The notes: generated from the letters alone by a model not told the origin. 64,000 bases of DNA from Dromiciops gliroides (GCF_019393635.1 NC_057861.1:661195724-661259723); one strand, 5' to 3'. Positions 12,040 to 23,435 are shown, counted from the stretch's first letter. Numbers and translations are program-made.

Positions 12040-12230
12040 CTAACAATAAATAATGAAAATAAATTTCTATAGCACTTTAATAAATGCAAATTATAATACA
12101 TATGTGCCCCATTTAATTATCTTAACAACCCATAAAATAACACAACAGGTATTAGTAGAATCATTTTACAGTGAAGAGCTGAGCTTGAGAGATTAAATAA
12201 ATTGTCCAGGATAACTGTTATATATCAAAG
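12040..12230 (+). mobile_element. MIR element
   Basis: The order is atttctatagcactttaata, ttatcttaacaaccc and catttacagtgaagagctga. Diverged; its right end meets a SINE. Confidence -1.
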
Positions 12231-12232
12231 TA

Positions 12233-12388
12233 TTTTTTTTTGTTGTTGTTTTTGTGAGGAAATGAAGGTTAAGTGACTTGCCCAGAGTCACACAGCTAGT
12301 AAGTATCAAGTATCTGAGGCTGGATTTGAACTCAGGTCCTACCAAATCTAGGGCCAGTGCTTTATCCACTGTGCCATCTAGCTGCCCC
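12233..12388 (-). mobile_element. tRNA-derived SINE, minus strand
   Basis: T/GTT-rich tail, then gaggaaatgaaggttaagtg through atctagctgcccc. The target duplication is unclear. Confidence -1.
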
Positions 12389-12389
12389 A

Positions 12390-13100
12390 GAGGTGGGTAT
12401 TTTAAAAATAAATTTGTATTTATGTATTATGAACATTCATTTAAAAAATTCTGAGTTCTAAATTCTTTCCCTCCTTGGAGCCCCTCTCCTACCTACTGAG
12501 AAAGCAAACAATACATTATCACTTATACATTCGAAATCATGCAAAACAATTCTATATTATTATGTTGCCCCAAAAAAGCAAGGAAATGAAAATGCAAAAC
12601 TTATACTTCAATTTGTACTCAAATTTCATCATTTCTTTCACTATAAGTGAATAGTATCTTTCATCATGAGTCCTTTGGAATTATCTTAGCTTTTTGTATT
12701 GATCAAAGTGGCTAAGTCTTTCACAGTTGATTATCATTATAAATTTGCTGTTACTGTGTACAATAGTCTCCCGGTTTTGTTTACTTTACTTTGTGTGATC
12801 TCAAAAAAGTCTTCCCATGCTTTTCTGAAACCATCCTGATTATCATTTTTTATGGCACAATAATATTCCATCACAATCATATACCACAACTTGTCCATCT
12901 ATTCCCCAATTGATTGGGCATTCCCTCATTTTCCACTTCTTATCTACCACAAAAAGAGCCTCTATAAACATTTTTGTACATATAGGTCCTTTTCCTTTTT
13001 CTTTCATCTCTTTGGGATATATGCTTAGTAGTGGTATTGTTGAGTCAAAAAGTATGAACAGTTTTATAGTCGTTTGGGCATAGTTCCACCTTTTCATTAT
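12390..13100 (-). mobile_element. L1 LINE 3' end, 5'-truncated
   Basis: Shares, in the same order, the L1 text seen at 60.5-61.3 kb: catcatgagtcctttggaat, ttccatcacaatcatatacc, acaacttgtccatctattcc and gggatatatgcttagtag. It covers the end of ORF2 and the 3' UTR. Confidence -1.
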
Positions 13101-13104
13101 GAAC

Positions 13105-13979
13105 AAAGATAGCTTTGATTAGATTTAGGATTTAAACTCAGGCCTTACTTGAATTCCAGGACCCATTACATGGTATCATGATGTCTCTATTTATATGCAG
13201 CTGGCGAGGTGAAACAAGGTGTTAAAACATCATTCCTTGAGTTTCACTGGGGAGTTGATGTAGAGAGATTTAGATGAGAAGACAGTAAGGATTATTGTGG
13301 CTGGGCATTGGATAAACATTACTTAGATGTAACATTTTTTTTAATTGAAAGGCACTGGTCTTTTCAAAACATTGAATAAAGAGGCATCAACAGAAGGCAC
13401 AAACAAAGAACTATTCCTCAATCTTGAATATATGACCACAGAACGTGTCTGTGTTACCTGACTTATAAACCACCTGCACTAGTACAGTCTTTGATTTCTG
13501 TAGTAAAGGAATGTTTTTCCACACTAAAAAGACTGGCCTGAGTCTATTTTCTATATGAGGACTCACCATAACTTGTGTATGATTAAGAGAAGTACTATAT
13601 CCTTGAGAAAAGACAAAAGAGAAAGTCCCACCCAACATTTCTCTGAGTCTGATTTTATTCAGAGGAATTATGAAGTTCCTTTCAGCTCTAGGTATTTCAT
13701 GATTCTGAGTCTGAGTACCAATACCTTTTAGTTGTAATATTCATGCTGTTCTACCATTTCCAGCAGACTGGGAAGCAGCAAATGAGAATGAGTATGTGTT
13801 CAATGAGGCTGTTGCCAGCAACTTAGGCTTTCTAGGGGATATAGGAAGACAAGGAATGCATGGAGATATGGTGTGGAGGCTTCTTAAATAAGAAAGCTAA
13901 GAGAAACGATGATCAGTGTCAGCCCCCAGAAAGTAAGCAGAAAGAATCACAGAATTTTCAAGATAAGAGGGACATAAGA
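13105..13979. other. No gene seen; MIR/L3 scraps and unique sequence
   Basis: A MIR-like 3' end may lie at 13112-13190, and an L3/CR1-like phrase (gaagttcctttcagctctag) at 13640-13720. The rest is not recognised. Confidence -1.
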
Positions 13980-14400
13980 AATCATATAGGGTGAGAAATG
14001 AGAAGAACCAAGAGAACATTATACATAGTCACAGCAATATTGTCTTAAGAGTGACTTTGAGTGAATAAATTATTTTGACTATTATAAATACTCAAATGAA
14101 CTATAAAGGACATATTAAGAAAGATGCTATCTGTATCCAGAGGAAAAACCAATAAATAGAAGTATGTATAGAATAATTTTCATGTGTCTAATGGTAGCCA
14201 TCTCTAGGGTGGGGGTGGGTGGGTAGGGAAGAAAACAAAAGGACAAAAAATAAATTTACATGATAATTTGGTTGTATATTTGAAAGGAATAGAAATTTGT
14301 GAATAGGAGATCTGCAGTTTCATGTTCAGTCTTTTTGTTATTGCTGTACTGTTATAGAAATGGTTGTTTTATTCCATCAATTAAAAATAAAATAAATATT
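13980..14400 (+). mobile_element. L1 LINE 3' UTR, plus strand
   Basis: The phrases gaaccaagagaacattatac, gatgctatctgtatccagag and a final attaaaaataaaataaatat parallel, in the opposite sense, the 3' UTR of the L1 at 60.5-61.0 kb. Diverged. Confidence -1.
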
Positions 14401-14544
14401 TTAAATGTGGAGGAAAAGATATAATATAGGGTGATCCTATTATAGATCTGTACTGGGAAGAGACCTCACTGGCAACACACCCATTTTACAAATGAATGTC
14501 TGAGACTCAAGCAAGTTTCGTGTTTTGTCCAAAGTCATGTAAAT

Positions 14545-14748
14545 AGGATCATGGAGTCATAGATTTAGAGCTAAAAGGGATCTCAGAAGCCATCTACTCC
14601 AACTCCCTTCTTTTACAAATATAGACAATTCTGCCCAGGGATGTCATATATTTTGCCCAAAGTTACATAAGCCATATCAAAAGCAGAATTTGAGCCTGTA
14701 TTCTCTGACTCCAGATAAGGAGTTCTTCTCATTCTACCATGAGCTAGA
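14545..14748 (-). mobile_element. MIR-like SINE, minus strand
   Basis: Begins gtcatagatttagagctaaa and gatctcagaagccatctac, the reverse of the usual 3' end of this SINE. It continues through ttgcccaaagttac and tttgagcctgtattctctga. Confidence -1.
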
Positions 14749-15072
14749 CCTGTGTTTCTCAACATTTCTAAGTATGAGGAACCCTTTTTGACATTTTCTT
14801 TTCTGGGACTCCACATAACAGGACTTATGCTATTAATATCCATTGATTGAGAAAATAGAGAATGGGAAAAAGCTCTTATATGTTCAATAGCTCTTTTAAG
14901 TGTATCTACTAATCACACAAGCTTGTGAGTATACTTCAGAAAATAATAAAAAATGTTATTGTGTCTAAAGAACATCTTCGCTTATTTATTGCATTAGTTC
15001 TTGATATACATAAGGCTTCACAAATTTCTTATGTTAACTCCTTGGGACCCTCAGATTGGCAAGCACTGATCT
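14749..15072. mobile_element. Short non-autonomous hAT (Charlie/MER5-like)
   Basis: The left end contains gtgtttctcaac and the right end ggcaagcactgat, matching the caGTGgTTCTCAAC/GTTGAGAAGCACTG ends of Charlie-type elements. The interior has no reading frame. The target duplication was not resolved. Confidence -1.
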
Positions 15073-15127
15073 TGTCTAGTCCCCTTGCGTAGCATAGCAA
15101 AGTGAGTAGAGACAGCATCAGGAAGTT

Positions 15128-15362
15128 TATTGTTGTTCGGTAATTTTCAGTCTTGTCCAACTTTTCACATCTCCATTTGGGAATTTGTTGGTAAAGATAT
15201 TGGTTTGACATTTCCTTCTGTAGCTCATTTTATAGGTGAGGAAACTGAGATAAAAAGGGTTAAGTGAATTCCCTAGGGTCACACAGGTAGTGTGTCTGAA
15301 ATCATATTTTAACTCAAGTTTTTGTGACTCCAGGCCCGGTGTTCTAACCACTGCGACACCTC
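15128..15362 (-). mobile_element. MAR1-type CORE-SINE, minus strand
   Basis: The order ttgttggtaaagatattggt, gtgaggaaactgagataaaa, gtcacacaggtagtg and ccaggcccggtgttctaacc is that of MAR1 reversed. Confidence -1.
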
Positions 15363-15477
15363 ATTTTGTAGTTTTTGATTCAGGGTAAAAATTTAATCTA
15401 TGTCTCTGTTCCCTCATCTGCATAATGGTGCTAAAGCTTTTTTTTTTTGAAAATTGATTATTAAGATCAAAATAGAA

Positions 15478-15655
15478 TATGCAAAGTCCTTTACAAACAT
15501 CAAATTACTACATAAGCTATGATTAATATAATTTCTAGATGAGAAAATTGAGATGGAGAAATGAAGCAACATGCCTATGGTCACATAGCCAATAACTGAC
15601 AGAGCTTTGCTTAGAATGAAATCCTACTCTTCTAGGTTTGAGACCATTGGTCTCA
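15478..15655 (+). mobile_element. MIR element
   Basis: tgcaaagtcctttacaaac, agatgagaaaattgagatgg and atggtcacatagccaataac follow MIR order. AT-rich DNA follows to 15890. Confidence -1.
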
Positions 15656-15889
15656 TTCTATGAAAGTGTTTTTATTTGTTTGTTTTTTATTTGCATGAAT
15701 GTGATATGGGTTAAATACAGGCTTTTTTTCCTTATAAATATAGCTTTTTATTTTTAGAAATACAGCTTTTTATTTATTATGATTTTATTTTTATATATTT
15801 ATCATTTTTATTATAATTACAGCTTTTTGTTATAAAATATATTACATTTTGTTATAAAATATATTACATGTTATAAAATACAGTGGATC

Positions 15890-16300
15890 ATGAGGGAAAG
15901 CTCAGTTTTATTTTTATTTTTTTTAATTTCTCTTATGCAAGATGCCTTTGTGATTGTTATTCTAGGCCAGCAACTCATGCATCCTTTTAAATTAAATTCA
16001 CAGCACCATGTAGACATAATGTTCATGTGGTTTCTTTTTGTAATTAAAATCTCGAAAAATGAGAACTTCCAAATAATTGCTTTGCCCCAGGCTCCTTGGT
16101 TCAGTTATTTCCAACAAAAAATGGATGCTGTTAACCAGCTCCATTATTGTACAATGAGCTTACAAGTGTCTCCAGGTTTGGTAATTGATATCAGCTCTTT
16201 TAAGTTGACATTGAGTTCAGATTTTCTTGATGTCAGCATTCTATCAATAGCTATGTTTCTGGGAGGGAGAAAGTAACTACTGAATGTAATTAATGCTAAA
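15890..16300. other. Unique block; candidate conserved non-coding element
   Basis: This stretch matches no repeat family I know. It carries compact motif-like runs (catccttttaaattaaattc, ttgtaattaaaatctcg, ggtaattgatatcagctc). A 128-codon plus-strand frame spans it, but the composition and lack of any recognisable domain argue against coding. Conservation cannot be tested here. Confidence -1.
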
Positions 16301-16477
16301 ATCTCTTTCAGGAAGGCAAAGGAGTATTTATGTGTAACCTTTTTTCCCCCTTTTCTAAATGTTTACTAGAAGAGGCGGTACAATGTAAAGAAAAGACAAA
16401 AAAAAAGGACCATCGTCCCCTACAATAAGGAGATTTAAATTTTAAAATGGATTCCAATATTCAAGAATGGATGACCT

Positions 16478-16620
16478 TAAACAAGCCACTTTACCTTTCT
16501 GAGCTTTGGTTTCCTTATATGTAAAATGGAAGTAATGACATTCTCACTACCCATCTTATAGCATTATTGTGAATAAACTGCTTTATGAAATGTAAATCCT
16601 TTAAAAACATGAGTTATCAT
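16478..16620 (-). mobile_element. MIR element, minus strand
   Basis: ctttacctttctgagctttg, ttccttatatgtaaaatgga and agcattattgtgaataaact form a reversed MIR core. Confidence -1.
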
Positions 16621-16904
16621 GAGGTACTTCCTTCAGAGGAAGTCTTCAAACTTTAAAAATGTCATTTTCTTATAGACTCCAAACCCTTTTCTCTACCTAT
16701 CTGGAAACTCACCTCCCAGTCCCTAGGCAAGCAGGTAATAAACATTATAATTTCTGTCTTCTATGGTGTTGCAAAAGTTTCTATATGCATATAATTCTGT
16801 TAGGCCCTATATAGAATAGACTGAGCAGTTTGCGTGTTCTGCCTTCTAGGTATTTTGCTTTTTTGCTTTTACACACACATATGTGCACACACACACACAC
16901 ACTT
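16621..16904. other. No gene seen; short (CA)n run
   Basis: Unique sequence with an alternating CA tract at about 16870-16902. Confidence -1.
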
Positions 16905-17135
16905 GTGTATTCTGTTGTGTATATGGGACTTTTCCTTCTATCTTTGACCTTTTTTGTATAGAAGGTCATCTGGGTCAAGGTGTAGTACAGTTTACTGACT
17001 TTCCCAGTATAATTCCATATTGTTTTTCAAAATGGTTGGATCATTTCATAGCTCTAGTAACAATGCAGAACTGTACCTGTTTTCACATAGTCCTTTCAAC
17101 GCTTGTCATACTCTCTTGTTTCTTTTTGTCAATCC
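16905..17135 (-). mobile_element. L1 ORF2 3' fragment
   Basis: ttccatattgtttttcaaaa with tggttggatcatttcatagc and cttgtttctttttgtcaat correspond to 61.2-61.4 kb of the long L1 here. Strongly diverged. A MIR/MAR-like tail (ttaaggtgctttgaaaaac) follows to about 17225. Confidence -1.
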
Positions 17136-17387
17136 TCAAAGGGTTGCTGCTAGGATAAGATAATAGATTTAAGGTGCTTTGAAAAACTTAAAGCATTATA
17201 AAATCATCAGTTGTCACTTTTATCAGTATATGTAAGGCCCTGTGAGACATCTCTATCTGAACATGCCTCTAATGACCAGTCAATAATATGGAAAAAATAC
17301 ATATTTGAAGGAAATAATATTTTATATTACAACATTCTATTAGCACCTATAATAGAGTAATATAAAATAATTCAAAACATAGGACCT

Positions 17388-17550
17388 GGAGCAGCTAGGT
17401 GGCTCAGTGGATAAAGCACAGGCCCTGGATTCAGGAGGACCTGATTTCAAATCCGGCTTCAGGCACTTGATACTTACTAGCTGTGTGACCCTGGGCAAGT
17501 CACTTAACCCCCATTGCCCCACAAAAACAAAACAAACAAACAAAAAAACA
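17388..17550 (+). mobile_element. tRNA-derived SINE, plus strand
   Basis: Full copy with an (AAAC)n-like tail. Duplications aaaacataggacct (17374-17387) and aaaacatagaacct (17551-17564) differ at one base. Confidence -1.
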
Positions 17551-17936
17551 AAAACATAGAACCTTATTCTTTTTGGCATAATCACTTAAAGATCAAAGGA
17601 ATTATACCTGGAAGTGATCTTTGGGATTGTCTAGGCTAAGACCTTCCATCACAATCAGAGATATATTAAGTAGCTATTTTCTGCCAAGAACTGTGCTGAA
17701 TATTGAAAATACAAAGAAAAGGAAAAACAGAGTCCTTATTTTCCTGGGAGTTCACAGCATAAAAGCAATTGTGTATAAACAAGATATTCTTCAGGAAAAT
17801 TGGAGGTAATCTCAGATGTTAGGCACTAATATTAAGGGTAACAAAGAAAGCTTACTTGTAAAAGGCAAGATTGTATCTGGGACTTGAAGAAAACTAGGGA
17901 AGCCAGGAGGCAGAGGTGAAGAGGGAGAGAAAGGTG

Positions 17937-18092
17937 GGCAGCTAGGTAGTACAGTGGATAAAGCACTGGCCCTGGATTCAGGAGGACCTGAGTTCAAATC
18001 CTGCCTCAGACACTTGACACTTGCTAGCTGTGTGACCCTGGGCAAGTCACTTAACCCCCATTGCCCTGAAAAAAGAAAGAAAGAAAGAAGAA
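17937..18092 (+). mobile_element. tRNA-derived SINE inside the ancient repeat
   Basis: tgggcagctaggtagtacag through cccattgccctga, then a (GAAA)n-like tail. It interrupts the ancient repeat at 17.6-19.1 kb. Confidence -1.
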
Positions 18093-18219
18093 AGAGTAAG
18101 AGACCAACTTATAAAAGGTTTAAAAGCAAAAGAGGGGTTTTTATATTTGATTCTGAAGGCAGCAAGGAATTACTGGAGTTTATTGACTTGAAGAGAAGGA
18201 AATAACAAATCACTTATCT

Positions 18220-18290
18220 TTGCCCAAGAAAACCCCAACTGGGGTTACGAAGAGTGGAGCACAACCGAACTGAATGAACAGCTGAATAGA
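18220..18290 (+). mobile_element. MAR1 SINE 3' terminus
   Basis: ttgcccaagaaaaccccaac with ggggttacgaagagtggag and cgaactgaatgaac is the MAR1 tail. Confidence -1.
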
Positions 18291-18679
18291 GGGATGACTT
18301 GGTCAGACCTGTACTTCAGGAAGTTCAGTTTGACAGTTAAGTACAGGAAAGACTTGGGGCAAGAAGACTAAGCAGTCCAGGGATAATGGGCATACACCAG
18401 AGGTGTTATAAAAATAAAGCTGACAAGAGTTGGCAACACATTAGCTTTGGGGGAAGGCAGTGAGAGAAAGTGAACAATCATGGATGACACCTGGAATATG
18501 ATCCTGAGTGACTAGGAGGATGAGGTATCCTCAATCCTCATAGAAAAGCTAGAAGAGTGGAGGGCTTAGGGGGAAAAGAAGAAAATGAGTTCAGTTTTGG
18601 ACAGGTTCAGTTTAAGAGATTCATAGGACATCCAGTTTAATATGTCCAAGAAATAGTTGAAGATCTGAGTCTGGAGACT

Positions 18680-18772
18680 GAGAGAGAGAGACAGAGAGAC
18701 AGAGAGACAGAGACAGAGACAGAGACAGAGAGACAGACAGAGAGAGAGACAGACAGACAGAGAGACAGAGAC

Positions 18773-18803
<31 letters not shown>

Positions 18804-18874
18804 CAGAGACAGAGACAGAGACAGACAGAGGGACAGACAGACAGATAGACAGAGGGACAGACAGAGAGACAGAG
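18680..18874 (+). repeat. (GACAGA/GAGA)n minisatellite-like tract
   Basis: About 195 bases built almost only from GAGA and GACA units, with blocks repeated at several periods. It lies inside the ancient repeat. Confidence -1.
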
Positions 18875-19224
18875 AAGGCTAGAAAAATAAATCTGAGAAT
18901 CACCTACATGGAGAAGATAATTAAATTTATGGGAGTTGATGAGATCACCCATCTAAATATTATTATAGAGGGAGGAGAGGGCCAAGGACAGAGCCTTGAA
19001 GTACACTCATGTTTACCCAGCATGACACTGATAAAGATCCAGCAAAGGACATAGAGCTATCAGACATGCAGGAGGAGAACCAGGAGAGAGTGTTGATTTT
19101 ATAGAAGAACAAACTGAGTTGCAGGAAGGTGTAATCAGATTCTGTACTTAATTAGATATCTTGGTTTCCTTATTGAATGAAAAAAAATGTGCGTGTGTAT
19201 ATAAATAGATAGTATATATGTATG

Positions 19225-19335
19225 TATTAAGCATTTATAATTTGCAAGGAACTGTGTTAACACTAGAGATAAAAAAATATAAATGGAGACTTAACAGTCC
19301 TGGCCCTAGAGTCAAGATGCTCACATCCCAATAGA
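19225..19335 (+). repeat. Fragment of the unnamed ancient repeat
   Basis: tattaagcatttataatttg, ggaactgtgttaacac, then gatgctcacatcccaa correspond to the first 110 bases of the recurrent family. Confidence -1.
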
Positions 19336-19419
19336 ATAACATCAGGTTATAATGAAAGGTTTTTGATACATCAGATGGAAAGATTGCGAGGGCCTTTGGG
19401 TGCAGTGGTAAAACATAGT

Positions 19420-19805
19420 AATAGCCCTTCTTTGATGACATTTCCATTATTAAAATCCTATCAGTAATTTCAAAGGACTCATGATGGAAAATGTTCTCCA
19501 CATGCAGAAAAAAGAACTGTGGAATCTGGATGCAGATTGAATCATACTGTTTCTACTGTTATTTTTGTTTTTCTTGTTTGAAGGTTTTTCCTTTGTGTTC
19601 TGATTCTTCTTTCACAACATGACTAATGCAGAAATATGTTTAATGTGATTGTACATATATAACCTATAGCAGATTGCTTGCTGTCTTGGTAAGGGGGGAG
19701 GGAAGGAAAGGAGGGAGAAAAATTTGAAACTAGACATCTAATAAAAACAAATGTTGAAAATTATTTCTACATGTAACTGGAAAATAATAAAATACTTTCA
19801 TGATT
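19420..19805 (+). mobile_element. L1 LINE 3' end, plus strand
   Basis: ggactcatgatggaaaatg, ctttcacaacatgactaatg, agcagattgcttgctgtctt and the end aactggaaaataataaaata are the plus-sense form of the L1 3' UTR seen reversed at 60.5-60.9 kb. Confidence -1.
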
Positions 19806-20925
19806 TAAACAAAAAGGCATATCAGTTTCTGACACTGAAGCTATTTGACAATGTCCAAGGACATTAGTATCATGAAACTCCTTTTCCAGGTGGTTTAGTA
19901 GCTATGTCTACTGAGAAGGCAAGGGCTTTAGCACCGATCCAGGCAGTTGCCAGATCTCATTTCCATAAGGATTGCTCCCTCGTCAGGCTGGAAGCACAGC
20001 TGGTGGTCTGGTGGGCACTGCTATTCCTGGGCTTTTTCTGTTTTCCCAGTATAGTGCTCTATCCATGGGCAAGCAAGCAACAAGGGATCATTATCAGATT
20101 CTTCAACACACTGTATATATTTACAAAGGGTCTATGGAACATCATTATCACTTACAAACCTTCCTCTAAACATTCTAGTAGTTAATTACTTGATTAGTTC
20201 TTCAGATGATTAAAGGTAAATTGTAATAGTAGATCATTTTGAGAGAAGTAAGAAAGACAGTGGAGAGAACATAGAGTTCTTTCCATCAGTCCCCTTAACC
20301 TTTTTTTCCTATAGACATAAATACCAGTAGAGCAGCTCTTGCAGAGCTACAGTCTGAAGATCCCTTGAGCCCCTTTCCATGGCTTTGAGACATTGGGTTA
20401 ACCTTAATGGAGTTTGCTTTACCCTCCTTAGGACTTTTCCTTACCTCTAGTTATTGTCACCTGTTTTGGTGCATGTAATGCTAGTGTCAGATCATTTCTC
20501 AGGTTGCTTCTGAAGGTCTGAAAAGATTTGCAGACTAACTATGAGCTGTCATAAGGTTAAAACAACTACCACAACCCAGACTCGATGCTATCATAGGTAC
20601 TTTCTCCAGGTCTTGATCTACAGGGCCTCTGTTATTTACTTTCATTTTAAAACAAATGGACAAAAAAGCAAAAAACAATTATTTCTTTACATCTAGTGCA
20701 TCTTCCCTCATGATGACTCACCTACATCGTTTAGAAATTTTCCCTCCAAGTGATAAATTATCTCTTCTTCCTTCAATACAGAGAGAGTTCAAACTAAGGT
20801 TTTTTTTGTCTTTTTTGTTTATACATTTTTTTAAAGTGATAATTTTTAAAGTGCCAAATTTAAGTTTTCAACAGTTTCTGTCAATTTTATTTTTCTCATT
20901 TGCCTTCTTACTTCTAAATCCTATC
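19806..20925. other. No gene seen; unique sequence
   Basis: No repeat family recognised over 1.1 kb. Two overlapping plus-strand frames of 93 and 65 codons lie at 19904-20185 and share no recognisable domain. Not called. Confidence -1.
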
Positions 20926-20939
20926 AAACTAAGCACCTT

Positions 20940-21090
20940 TTTTTGTTTTGTTTTGCAGGGCAATGAGGGTTAAGTGACTTGCCCAGGGTCACACAGCTAG
21001 TAAGTGCCCAGTGTCAGAGGTCAGATTTGAACTCAGGTCCTCCTGAATCCAGGGACAGTGCTTTATCCACTGCACCACCTAGCTGCCCCC
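20940..21090 (-). mobile_element. tRNA-derived SINE with perfect duplication, minus strand
   Basis: agggcaatgagggttaagtg through cacctagctgccccc. The 14-bp duplication aaactaagcacctt at 20926-20939 and 21091-21104 is identical. Confidence -1.
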
Positions 21091-21284
21091 AAACTAAGCA
21101 CCTTAAACTATGTACACATGAATTTTGCCACAGGAGGCTTCCTTAATTTCTGTTGGAAGACTGTTATGTCATACTACTAGTTTCTTCCACTAATACTACT
21201 TTTGCCTTCAACTGATTGAAATAAAAATGTATTATTTGATTCAATTCATTATTGAGTGACTGTGCATACCATGCAGACAATGTG

Positions 21285-21510
21285 GTTTACCGGATATATA
21301 ATCTAGCTTTGGTTTCAGGAAGACCTGAATTAAAGTCCTGTCTCTGACACCTGCTGACTATGACTAATGGGAAGTCACATTATACTTCTCAGTGCCTTAA
21401 GAAACTTTCTCTCAGTGTCAGAGAGGGTACTGATTTACAATGGCAGAAAAGTTTCATCACTGTGAATTTCTGATGCCAGTGAAATCACATATGTCTAATT
21501 AGAAAACAAT
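21285..21510 (+). mobile_element. tRNA-type SINE with MAR-like 3' module
   Basis: ggtttcaggaagacctgaat as the B-box region, gggaagtcacattatacttc, then gatgccagtgaaatcacat. Same family as 4275 and 25690. Confidence -1.
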
Positions 21511-21555
21511 CAAACAAAAAACATGCCAATCATTTTGATAGTCAGTGAGAGCACA

Positions 21556-21800
21556 AAGGGGCAGCTTGGTAGATAGAGTCCTGGGCCTGGAGTCAGGAAA
21601 GTTCATCTTCCTGATTTCAAATCCTTTCCTAGATACCGGCTGTGTGACCCTGGGCAAGTCATTTAACAGTTTGCCTCAGTTTCCTAATATGTAAAATGAG
21701 ATGGAGAAGGAAATGGCAAATGACTCCAGTATCTTTGCCAAGAAAACCCCCAAGTGGGGATTTGAGTCTGATGTGTCTGAAAAATGAAGAGTCAGAAATG
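21556..21800 (+). mobile_element. MAR1-type CORE-SINE
   Basis: ggggcagcttggtagataga head, cctgggcaagtcatttaac, tttcctaatatgtaaaatga and tctttgccaagaaaaccccc. This copy shows the whole MAR1 architecture. Confidence -1.
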
Positions 21801-21837
21801 TCTGAGTGACCGAGAATAGAAAAACACATATATGCAT

Positions 21838-22012
21838 GCATGAGAGAGAGGGAGAGGGAGAGAAAGAAAGAGAAATGGACTAGGGGAAGAGAGAGAGGAA
21901 AGAGAGGAAGAAGGAAAAAAGGAAAGATGGAGGTAGGGAAGGAGGGAGGGAAAGGAAAGGAGGGAGAGAGGAAGGAAAAAAGGAGGGAGCGAGGGAGAAA
22001 GGAAGGCCAGTC
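21838..22012 (+). repeat. Homopurine tract, about 170 bases
   Basis: Almost only A and G, built from GAGAGG, GGAAGG and GGGAGG units. The frames read through it on both strands are low-complexity artefacts. Confidence -1.
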
Positions 22013-22689
22013 CATGAAGAATGTAAATTCTACTTGACTAGAAATAAGTTTATATGCAAAGTCATTTTGAGCAATATGAAGAACCCAGTGCCTGCCACAT
22101 CATAGGCATTTAATAAATGGTTATTATATTGAAACAAGTTGAACTAGCAAGATAAAGAAAGGTCTAGCTTAGTAGATAACACTTAAGTTGAGTGGAAAAA
22201 AAGGAGGTATTGCAAGAGACTATTAATAACCGAGTTGCTCTGTATGGAAGAGAATTAGAGAAGACTTCAGAAACAACTTTGCATAGTCAGGAGAACCAAG
22301 CAGAAGATTCCTTGGCTTCCATCAACTCTTCGTATATTGAAGGTATTGCCTTTTCTAATAAATAGAGCAAAAAAATGATTAAAATATTTTTTTACCTTGA
22401 GTTGGGGGGAGGCCAAAAAAGGGTAAAAAGCTAACTCAGGAAATATTATGATAAAATATTAGGATAAGGAGAAAATACTGTAAAGCTTTTCATATCAAGA
22501 AAAAAAAGAGGAAATGGATAGGAAGTGGGAAATATGTTGATTCAGCTGACATTTAGGAAGACCTCAAAATATGGAGGTGAAGGAAAGCTATGTTGAATGC
22601 ATAAGTAAGGAAAGCTTTACCAAAATTGAGGGCTGTAAAAGAGGGGCTCTTCAGGTGTGTCTAATCAGGAAATAAATAAGTTGACTTTT
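22013..22689. other. No gene seen; short L2/MIR end then unique sequence
   Basis: aacccagtgcctgccacatc with catttaataaatggttatt (22082-22135) is an L2/MIR-type terminus. The rest is unassigned. Confidence -1.
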
Positions 22690-22830
22690 CCAGTCAGTCA
22701 GGCCATAAGCATCTGTTAAATGCTTACTATGTACTAGACATTTTGCTGACTTCTGGGATTTAAGAAAAAAAGGCAAAAAAAGTGCCTGCTTTGGAGGAGT
22801 TTATAGTTGAATGAAAAATATGCTCTCATA
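22690..22830 (+). repeat. Fragment of the unnamed ancient repeat
   Basis: catctgttaaatgcttacta, tgtactagacattttgctg, gtgcctgctttggaggagtt: the 5' segment of the recurrent family. Confidence -1.
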
Positions 22831-23058
22831 TTTATAATCCACTGAAATATTTTGTAAGAACTTCCTTAGGGCCAGTCTCAGGAAAAGAAAGAAAAATTAA
22901 GTAGCTATAATTTGCTGTCCTAGGCTGTATCTGAATTCACAACAGGTAAGGCATTCATTCTAGGGCTAATTTATTGCTGTAACAATTATACTGAACAAAA
23001 ACCATTCTACTAATCACTGCAACTTATTACTATAGGCATTTTTTTAAAGACATGTGAT

Positions 23059-23219
23059 TGGGGGCAGCTAGGTGGCACAGTATATGAAGCACCAGCCCTG
23101 GATTCAAGAGGACCTGAGTTCAAATCCGGCCTCAGACACTTGACACTTACTATCTGTGTGACCCTGTGCAAGTCACTTAACCCTCATTGCCCTGCCAAAC
23201 AAAACAAAACAACCAACTA
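23059..23219 (+). mobile_element. tRNA-derived SINE, plus strand
   Basis: Full copy with a CAAAA-rich tail. Identical duplication aaagacatgtgat at 23046-23058 and 23220-23232. Confidence -1.
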
Positions 23220-23435
23220 AAAGACATGTGATCTCATTCATGTAGGCAACTCTCAGTATGCAAATGCTCTTAAATAAGGCAGTTTCATAACTCTCCATAA
23301 CATGTGAGTTCTAGAAAGCTCTATGAATACACTGTTAGTATGTGTCAGAAGTAAAATTGGAATCCAAGTCTCCCTGAATCCAAGACTGGCCCACCATCAT
23401 TTATCCTGCTTACTGTTTTTCAGCAGTTTCTTCCC

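Larger units (their letters stand above)
17620..19110 (+). repeat. Unnamed ancient interspersed repeat, about 1.2 kb after removing insertions
   Basis: Segments in order are: a aagtagctattttctgcc... atacaaagaaaagg start, ttttatatttgattctgaag and tactggagtttattgac, gacttggtcagacctgta, gttcagttttggacaggttc, catccagtttaatatgtcc, gagttgatgagatcaccc and ggacagagccttgaagtac. The same wording recurs at 19225, 22690, 27215, 38270, 42330 and 57855. I recall similar text in other mammals but cannot name the family. It is broken here by a SINE, a MAR1 end and a GACAGA tract. Confidence -1.

Noticed and set aside
15890..16276. 128-codon plus frame as a gene
   Set aside because: Composition looks non-coding. 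Kept only as a candidate conserved block.
18566..18952. 128-codon SVSLSVSL-type minus frame
   Set aside because: Low-complexity GACAGA/GAGA tract, open in more than one frame.
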